DNA from: Prunus persica
Lineage: Eukaryota > Streptophyta > Magnoliopsida > Rosales > Rosaceae
Reading direction: 5' to 3'
Assembly: GCF_000346465.2 (NCBI RefSeq)
Contig: NC_034010.1
Location: 10,225,638-10,289,637 of the forward strand
DNA length: 64,000 bases
Shown: positions 57,229 through 64,000 of the stretch, piece after piece
Layout of the letters: each line of letters begins with the position of its first letter
Numbering within the stretch: position 1 is the first letter of the stretch
Position numbers and translations under genes: made by a program
Notes under the pieces: generated by a model
The model's input: the letters and a program-made list of their open reading frames with translations, nothing else
Database searches by the model: none
Told to the model about the DNA's origin: nothing

Positions 57229-60200
57229 ATGTCTTCCCCAAGGTCTCGTGCTCAGTCTTCTTCAGCTCCAGTTCCTCCCGATTTCATTACCGGGACCGGG
57301 ATTGATGCTCATGCGATAGAAGTCAGGAGCAAGCTTCATCCCTTTGCCCAAAAGAACCTGGACGAGAATGTCCTTCATTTGTTCGAGAATACCCTGGTGT
57401 TAGGGCCTCACTGGTTTGGTCCTGTTCCGGCTGAGATGGCAGATTTGCTGAAAAAGGATGCCGAGGCTCCTTTGTGCTTTGAGAGTACTTCTGCCCTGGC
57501 TTCTTATTCTTGGGTGAGCAAGAATTTGAGCAGGTCTTTCCCGTCTAGCGAGGTGAGGAACAGTCCAGTCAAATGGGCAGACTGGAATGACAGACTTCTC
57601 CCGAGATATGGGGGTCACTGGAGGAGAGCCGGGATTTATGATGCCATTCTCCTGTCCAAGCAGTCGATTAACAGAGATGAGAACCTGCTTGCCGCTGTTT
57701 TGTGTTTCTGGAATTCTGCCAGCAACACATTTGATTTCCGTGTGGGTCCTATGGCGCCAACCCTGCTAGATATGGCCTAGATCTTTGGGTTCATGCCCCA
57801 TGGCAGGCCTGTTGATGCTGTTGGAGATTATCACAGGCGAAAAAACCAAGAGAAAGTGGCCACTCCCTTTACCATCTCTTCAGCCACGATCAACCAGAAC
57901 TGCTCTTTCTCCAATTATCTGAAGAAATTTAGTGCTGAGAAGGACAAGGATCAGCAACACATGTTGTTCCTTCTGTATTGGCTGAACCGGTTCGTTTTCC
58001 CCAATCGGTCTTTGGCAGTTCTGCTTGAGTACAGACATCTGGCAGAAGCGCTTCACAATCACACTGATGTGGGGCTTGGGCCTACAGTTCTCGCTCACCT
58101 TTTCAAGAATCTGCACACTGCCACCCTGGAGAATCCACTGAACCTGTCGGCCCCTGGCGCATTCTGGATGATCCAGATTTGGCTGCAGGTCTATTTTCTG
58201 GAGCTAAGGTTCCCAGACATAGTTCTGCCTGAAGACCAAGTCCTAGCCCTTCCTCTGATATCGGCAGAAGTGCCCAAGCGTTCTATTGAGGAGTACTTGA
58301 TGCTCTTCAGGCATTGTACAAAAAGGTCGGCAGTTCAGTGGCAAGTGGTGATCAGAAGGACCTATCCTTGGTTCCAGACCGGATTTCGGTTGTTCGAGAA
58401 GGAGCCAGAAGACGAGGCTACCAGAACAGACTTCAGGAGGAAATTTCTGAGTATTACTTTGCCCAGAGATCTACCCCACGGTGGGGGCAAACCTCCAAAT
58501 TATCATCTGGGGGCAGAAGTTTATCATCCCAACTTCTGTGCAAGGCAGCTTGGCTGTCCTCAGCTCATTCCCCTGAAATCATATGGGAGTTGCAACCGGG
58601 CCTCCTCCTGGAGGGATGCAGATGATCTGGAGGTGCACAAGGATGCCCGGTGTGCAGTGAACAAAATCAACAACAGCATGGATGCCCTCTATCCCTCGTG
58701 GAGCCGAATTCCTGTAGTTCCGCTGATTTTGACGCCTGGTGGAAAGCCAGATTCCAAGGTCTGCCTGCTTCTGTCACTGCCCTCAAGGTGCTTTTTGATG
58801 GTTGGGAAAACTGGCTCATTTTTGCGGATGGGGACGCCAAAACGCAAATGGTCCAGACCATCAAAGACATCAATGCACAAATCATAGAAGGTAGATTTCT
58901 GATTCTGTCTGGGATTTGTTCTGTCTTGATGATCGATTTCTAATGTCTGTTCTGCCTATATCAGATCCTTCTCTGACAACCAACGTAGGTGGGCAGTCTG
59001 TTCAGGCTAGAGAAGTGATCGGTAAGTATCCTTTTAATTTGTTTCTTCTGTCTTTTCCTGCTGGATTGGTTTCTAATCTCTAACTTCTTGGTGCAGTCTC
59101 TTCTGTTATTGCCGCCGGGGACTTGGAGCATCCTTCTTCGGATGAAGAAGATGAGGTTCAGGTAGAACAAACACCTGCCGAGGCTGCTCTTTCTGGTAGA
59201 AGAAAAAGAAAAGGACCTGCCCCTCCTCCGGACAATACTACTCGGCCTGGTATTTCAGGTAAGCTCATGATGTTCCAGCTATTCCTTTCAAATTTATTCT
59301 GACTTGCCTTCTTTTCCTAATCTTTGCTTTTTGTTCTGTCCAGCTGAAAGTCCTTCCCCTCCTCCTACTAAGTTGAAAAAACTTAAAAAGAGGAGTGAAG
59401 TGGAGTATGTTGCCACAAAAGAAACCGCAGCAGTCCCTACCACTACTTCTGGGACGGATGAAGAGCTGCGAGAGGCTTTTGAGGAGGTGGAGCAGGAAAA
59501 AGAGCTGGAAGAGTTGGAAGGAGTGCCTCAGGAAAAAGCAACGATGGTGGAAGAAGAGGTGAGTTTTATTTCTGCGATTTGTATCAGTTCCTCTTTCGCC
59601 TCATTCCTTCTGTTCTGACCTCTGTTTTGTAGGAGGAGATCCCTGCTGAGGTGATTGCAGAGAGCATTGCCTTGGCGCAGAAGCAACAAGGGGGTCCAAG
59701 GGCTGAGCTGACTAGCTCAGAACTGGCCCTATTTGAGGATGCCGAGGCAGAGCACTCTACTGCCGCTCCAGCGGCTGAGGATCAGGCGGAGAGGTCTGCA
59801 TCAGAGCCTGTGGATCAGGCAGAACTATCTATTGTAGTCCCGGAGGCTGAGGTGGAAACAACTGCCGCTGTTCCTGTGGTTGTGGTAATTTTCCTCCTTA
59901 CCTGTCCATATTTTCCTGCAATTCTGCCTTGTTCTCCCCTTTTTAACTGTTGTAGCCTTTCCAGCAGAAGTGCCTAAAGCTGTTGGCGCCCTGGCAGTGG
60001 TGACCCCCCTGAAGCCTCCCATCGTTGCTGTAAGCTTTTATAACTTTTAGGCCCCTTGTTTTCCATTTTCTGCCTGGTCTTAACTTATGCTTTCTTCTAC
60101 AGATACCTATTCATTCCTTTCTAGGATCATCTACCACGGCTTCTTTTGCTGATCCAGAACTGGAGGAGTTTGAAGCCATGGATCTAGATGCTCAATTGGA

Positions 60201-60822
60201 TAGGTTGGAGAAACTCAGCTCTCCTCCAGGCAAGGCAAAATCTAGGGCAGTGGCGGAGGCCATGGAGAGATTGAAAAGTTGGCAGTCTACTGAGCTGGAG
60301 CTTGACCAAGATAAGGAAGCCTTTGATCAGCTGATGAAGGACTTGGACCTGCTACACAGACAGAACATGGCTCCGAAGCCTATTCTTGAGATGGGCCTAA
60401 GCTTGGCCAGAGATGTGCTCAACTTGCATGATCGTTATGAGGATCTTAGGCCCACCTTCAAGACTTCTGAGTTCTGCAAGGCCACTCATGAAGCCAACCT
60501 GGCTGACTTTGTAAAGTAGAAAGCAGAACTGGACCAGATGGTGGCAGGATACAAGGAAGCCAGGGCTACCGCAGACAAGCTGGAGAAGCAAATTGAAGAG
60601 CTCCAAAAACAGCTGGCAGAGTGCAGGGAGGTGCAGAGCTGGCTTGGGGTTGGACTGAGTTCTAAGACCAAGGCTACCTTCCTCGTGCAAAGCATGGTTG
60701 CAGCTTCCAGGCCAGCTTTGGAAATTGCAAAGGCTTCAATTCACCAGGGGGTGCTACTCCAGAAAGAACTCTCTGTCAAGAAGGCGAACCTGCAGGAAAC
60801 CCTTAGGAAACTAGGGTTTTAG
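57229..60822 (+). pseudogene. Antisense gene of Tat-B: plant mobile domain protein with coiled-coil tail, six introns
   Basis: From ATG 57229 (MSSPRSRAQSSSAPVPPDFI) exon 1 encodes a plant mobile domain (PMD, aminotransferase-like family): SKQSINRDENLLAAVLCFWN, MPHGRPVDAVGDYHRRKNQE, QHMLFLLYWLNRFVFPN, LAVLLEYRHLAEALHN and PGAFWMIQIWLQVYFLE. TAG at 57778 (DMA-stop-IFGF) and a frameshift near 58715 (before DFDAWWKARFQ) break it. Six GT-AG introns of 71-84 bp follow: 58891-58964, 59022-59096, 59260-59343, 59559-59632, 59885-59955 and 60030-60102. Exons between them encode acidic, Ala/Glu-rich stretches (KKLKKRSEVEYVATKETAAV; EELREAFEEVEQEKELEELE). The last exon is a coiled coil (AQLDRLEKLSS; ADKLEKQIEELQKQLAECRE) with TAG at 60517 and a final stop at 60822 (TLRKLGF). 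Function is unknown; PMD proteins are linked with transposons. Confidence 0.82.
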
Positions 60823-61038
60823 TCTTTTCTATTTTTAGTTTCTTTATTGTTTGAACAATCTTGCCGCGAAGGTGGCTATTTTTATATAAGCTTATTTATT
60901 TGTTGCCCTTAAATAGCATTTTACTACTTTTCATTTACTCTTGATGCAATAACCGGACACGGTATTGAAAGTAAAAAACAAAATAACTTTAAAGCAAAAA
61001 TAGATCCAAACAAAAATTTTAAACAAAAGGGGGCAGTC

Positions 61039-61931
61039 TTATTCCCTTTCTATCCCAGGGTCTGTCTGTACAGTCTGCGAATCCCACATGGTTGGATAGA
61101 ATTTCTTTAACCATTTGCCATTGATTAGGGCAGTATGAATAACTCCATCTCGGTCCTGCAACCTGTATGCCCTCATTCCGAGGATCTGGTTAATTACAAA
61201 AGGGCCTTCCCATGTAGGTGACCATTTCCCATATCCAGCTATGTGTGCTCCAAGTTCCAGACTATTTCTCCCTCTTCAAAACTCTTGTTTCTGACTCTTT
61301 TGTTGTAGGCCCTCGACACAGCCTGTTTTCCTGCTAAGAGTTTGTTGAGGGTGTCAATCCTGCCTGCATCCAATTCTTCCAATTCCAGCAACATGGCTTG
61401 AGAGTAGTCTTCTCCAGTGAGACCGTGCTGGTGAGCAATTCTAAGAGACTGGACTGCTATCTCCATGGGAAGAATTGCATCATGGCCGTAGGTTAGAGCA
61501 TAGGGGGTCATGCCAGTTGCTTCTCTTTTTGAAGTTCTGTATGCCCATAAAGTCTCTGATAACTTCTCATGCCACTGCTTTGGATTCTTCTCCAGCATCT
61601 TTCTGATGATATTGATAATCACCTTGTTACTTGATTCTGCCTGTCCATTAGCTTGAGCATAGTAAGGAGTAGATTGAAGCAGTTTGAACTTGAATGTTTC
61701 TGCCATATCTAGCATATCCCTAGATATGAAAGAAGAACCCCTATCAGTTGTGATTGATTCTGGAATGCCAAACCTTTGTATGATCTGTTCTTCTATAAAG
61801 GTGATGATCTCTTGAGATGTCGTGGTTTTTACTGGCTTGGCCTCTACCCATTTGGTGAAATAGTGTGTGGCAACAATAATAAAACAGTGCTGCTGGCTGG
61901 ATAGATTTTGCCAATGAGATCCATTGCCCAT
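61039..61931 (-). pseudogene. pol: Integrase, Tat-B
   Basis: Core with D in ITTDRGSSF and E in NGQAESSNKVI; the first catalytic D sits in GWAMDLIGKIYPAS just upstream (about 61895-61925), in a different frame owing to a shift near 61885. Then KWHEKLSETLWAYRTSKRE, MTPYALTYGHDAILP and a leucine-rich segment. The long frame drops out at 61239 (IVWNLEHT); one frame over, the C-terminus continues as GAHIAGYGKWSPTWEGPFVI and INGKWLKKFYPTMW to a TAA at 61039-61041. Pol therefore ends 216 bases from the stop of the plus-strand gene, in convergent orientation. Confidence 0.88.
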
Positions 61932-61981
61932 CCCCTAAAAGGCCATGGTTTTACCACTGGATTCATGGGAACCGAAGGAGC

Positions 61982-62515
61982 CTACTGGATTGGGCCGTGC
62001 CTTTGACAGGCTTCACATCCCTTGGAATAGTTGATGCAATCCTTCATCATGGTTGGCCAGAAGTAGCCATACCTTCTGATTAGCCAGCACATCTTTCTTC
62101 CCCCTTGGTGAGCTCCACAGATCCCCTCATGGGTTTCTCCCATGACTTTCATATATTCTGTCTTCCCGAGGCACCTTAATAGCACCTCATCCTTACTTTT
62201 TCGGACCAAATCTTCATTCCACATGAGGTAGTTTGTAGCCATGATTCTGACTCTTTTCTTAGAGGGCAGAGTGGGATATTGTAAGTGAGTCATGATAGGC
62301 TCCCTCCAATCATCTTCAGTGATTAAGGCAGAATTGACTTCTATCTCCATCCCTCTAGTCAAAACAGATGGTAGACTTTTCCTTCCTATCTTGATGATCC
62401 TCTGGATGCAGTCTTCGGGCATTTGTATGCCTGATGCTACCTGAGCCAGTTCATTGGCTGCAAAGTTTTCCTCCCTTGGGATGTGTTCCCAAGTAGCTTC
62501 TCTAAATTTTGTCAA
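61982..62515 (-). pseudogene. pol: End of second RNase H and integrase zinc-binding region, Tat-B
   Basis: Begins within the second RNase H-like domain (FREATWEHIPREENFAANEL), followed by a ~90-residue linker and the integrase zinc-binding region (THEGICGAHQGGRKMCWLIR ... YSKGCEACQRHGPIQ). It is cut by a TAG at 61982-61984. In the other frame, APSVPMNPVVKPWPFRGW continues to the integrase core. The N-terminal edge is abnormal: the reading jumps from LGIQSV (end of the previous segment) to GEYKCLNPSLAVYLVAARNL, losing the part that holds the DSQ motif in Tat-A. Confidence 0.85.
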
Positions 62516-62556
62516 TAGATTTCTAGCTGCTACTAGATATACAGCCAGAGAAGGAT

Positions 62557-64000
62557 TTAGACACTTGTATTCTCCACGGATTGGATTCCTAATTCTACCA
62601 ATATCTCAAGCCCTATAATCAAAGCTTCATACTCGGCCCTGTTGTTGGTGCACTGGAAATCTAACTGGAAGGAATAGCAATGTCTGACTCCCAATGGTTC
62701 TTCCAGAACAATCCCGGCTCCTGAAGCCTTATCTGTCTTTGATCCATCAAAATATAGTTTCCAAGGTGTGAGATGAATCGAATAGATTGGATTGTTAAGG
62801 CAAACATGAGCTCTAGTTAGCAGATCCGCATTTGCTATGTCCAAAGAGTCCATGTTTTCAATTTCCTCTCCTGGGTGATCTGCTAGGAAGTCTGCCACAG
62901 CCTGTCCTTTGACAGCTTTCTGGGGGACATACCTGAAGGTGAATTCTGTCAAAGCCAAAGTCCATTTCCCAATTATGCCCCTCAGCATTGGTCTTGTTAG
63001 CATGTATTTGATTAAGTCTGTCTTGGCAATGATGTAGATAGTGTGTGGCAGCATGTAGTGTCTGAGTTTTACAGCAGTGAAATACAAGGCCAGGCAAAGC
63101 CTCTCTATCGCGGAATACCTTCTTTCCACTTCTGTTAATGTTCTGCTTAGATAGTAGACTGCTTGTTCCTTTCCTTCTTTGTTATCTTGAACTAACAGAC
63201 TTCCAATGGATACTTCTGATACAGATACATAGAGCTTGAGTGGTCTGCCTCTTTTTGGTGGGGACAGAACTGGTGGATTTGAGAGGTAATGCTTTATTTC
63301 CTGGAAAGCCTGTTGGTGCTGTTCTTCCCACTTGAATGTTTGTTCCTGCTTCAGCCTTAACAGGGAAGAAAAAGGTTGGATTTTTCCTGCAGAATTGGAT
63401 ATGAATCTCCTTAGAAAATTGATTTTTCTTAGGAGACTCTGAAGTTCCTTCTTGTTTCGAGGTGGTAGGGCTTCTATGATGGATTTTGCTTTATTTCTAT
63501 CAACCTCTACGCCTCTCTGTTGAACCAAGAATCCTAAGAAATTTCCTGCTTGAACTCCAAAAACACACTTTTTGGGGTTCATTTTTAGTTTGTGCTGCCT
63601 CATTCTTAGGAATGCCTTTCTCAGACTTGCTACGTGGTTTCCTTCCTCGGGGGATTTAATCACCACGTCATCTATGTATACTTCCAAAGAATGTCCTATC
63701 ATATCATGAAAAATGGAATTCATTGCCCTTTGGTAGGTGGCCCCCGCATTTCTCAAACCGAAAGGCATTACAGTATATTCGAAAGCACCTATATGTCCTG
63801 GGCACATGAAGGCTGTCTTGTGGATGTCTTGTTCTGCCATCATAATCTGGTTATAACCTGCATTGCCGTCCATGAAAGATAGTATCTGGTTATGAGCAGC
63901 TCCATCTACTAGCATGTCTGCCATTAGCATAGGATATTCGTCCTTAGGAGATGCTTCATTCAGATTTCTGTAATCCACACAGATTCTAACTGCCCCTGTT
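62557..64000 (-). pseudogene. pol: Reverse transcriptase, RNase H and second RNase H N-terminus, Tat-B (partial)
   Basis: Continues past the window edge; the frame at the edge reads VRICVDYRNLNEASPKDEYP. The RT has FMDGNAGYNQIMMAEQDIHK, YTVMPFGLRNAGATYQRAMN, the catalytic YIDDV box in LEVYIDDVVIKSPEE, MNPKKCVFGVQAGNFLGFLV and FLRRFISNSAGKIQPFSSLL. The first RNase H (QAVYYLSRTLTEVERRYSAI) is followed by the second (WKLYFDGSKTDKASGAGIVL, TNNRAEYEALIIGLEILVEL), whose first two acidic residues (YFDGS, AEYEAL) are present. The frame ends at LGIQSVENTSV beside a deletion. About 470 codons are open without a stop, so this part is better preserved than the integrase. Confidence 0.9.

Larger units (their letters stand above)
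55271..64000 (-). mobile_element. Second Tat-type Ty3/Gypsy element, cut by window end (Tat-B)
   Basis: Minus-strand element seen from its 3' end: 3' LTR (55271-56874), polypurine tract, a plus-strand intron-containing gene (57229-60822), integrase (61039-61931 plus upstream part), second RNase H domain and RT-RNase H reaching the right edge. The start of RT, protease, gag, primer site and 5' LTR lie outside the window. Layout and gene order mirror Tat-A, including the antisense gene between pol and 3' LTR, but the LTR and antisense gene sequences are different. The left flank is satellite ending in GCATAGT; ATAGT would be the expected 5-bp target duplication. Confidence 0.9.

Noticed and set aside
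1..64000. CRISPR arrays or bacterial-type defence systems
   Set aside because: The regular repeats are contiguous 166-bp monomers without unique spacers, and the coding content is plant retrotransposon.

Overview
The window is plant heterochromatin, almost certainly from a flowering plant. About 27 kb (roughly 160 monomers) is a 166-bp tandem satellite. The other ~37 kb is long-terminal-repeat retrotransposons of the Ty3/Gypsy class inserted into that satellite. I see no ordinary host gene, no tRNA or rRNA gene and nothing bacterial or CRISPR-like. Athila-type and Tat-type elements nested in a nucleosome-length satellite point to a centromeric or pericentromeric region. I recall a ~166-bp centromere-candidate repeat from Prunus, but cannot compare sequences here, so the species call is only a guess.

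Layout: satellite, forward (1-1724); truncated Athila LTR (1725-3257); satellite, forward (3253-12907); 3'-truncated Athila element, minus strand (12908-19651); satellite, reverse (19652-23114); Tat-type element with both LTRs and a 5-bp target duplication, plus strand (23115-35136); satellite, reverse (35142-37660); degraded sequence and a 100-N assembly gap (37714-37813); satellite, forward (37814-43061); second 3'-truncated Athila element, minus strand (about 43065-51016); satellite, forward (51017-55270); second Tat-type element, minus strand, entered from its 3' LTR and running off the window inside reverse transcriptase (55271-64000).

All retroelement genes are decayed by in-frame stops and frameshifts, yet the catalytic motifs of protease, reverse transcriptase, RNase H and integrase can still be read. 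Gag, protease, RT, RNase H and integrase follow the usual Gypsy order. The two Tat-type elements also carry a second RNase H-like domain between RT and integrase.

The most interesting feature is shared by both Tat-type elements. Between pol and the 3' LTR each carries an extra gene on the opposite strand, interrupted by short GT-AG introns: one in the first element, six in the second. The first product resembles the 'putative gypsy-type transposon' family followed by a coiled coil. The second has a plant mobile domain (PMD, aminotransferase-like) followed by an acidic, coiled-coil tail. Antisense placement would let introns survive retrotransposition. Other points of note are several distinct higher-order repeats in the satellite, conserved dyads in its monomer, clustering of insertion points within the monomer, a promoter-deleting deletion in one 5' LTR, and satellite orientation flips at a broken Athila element and at the assembly gap.
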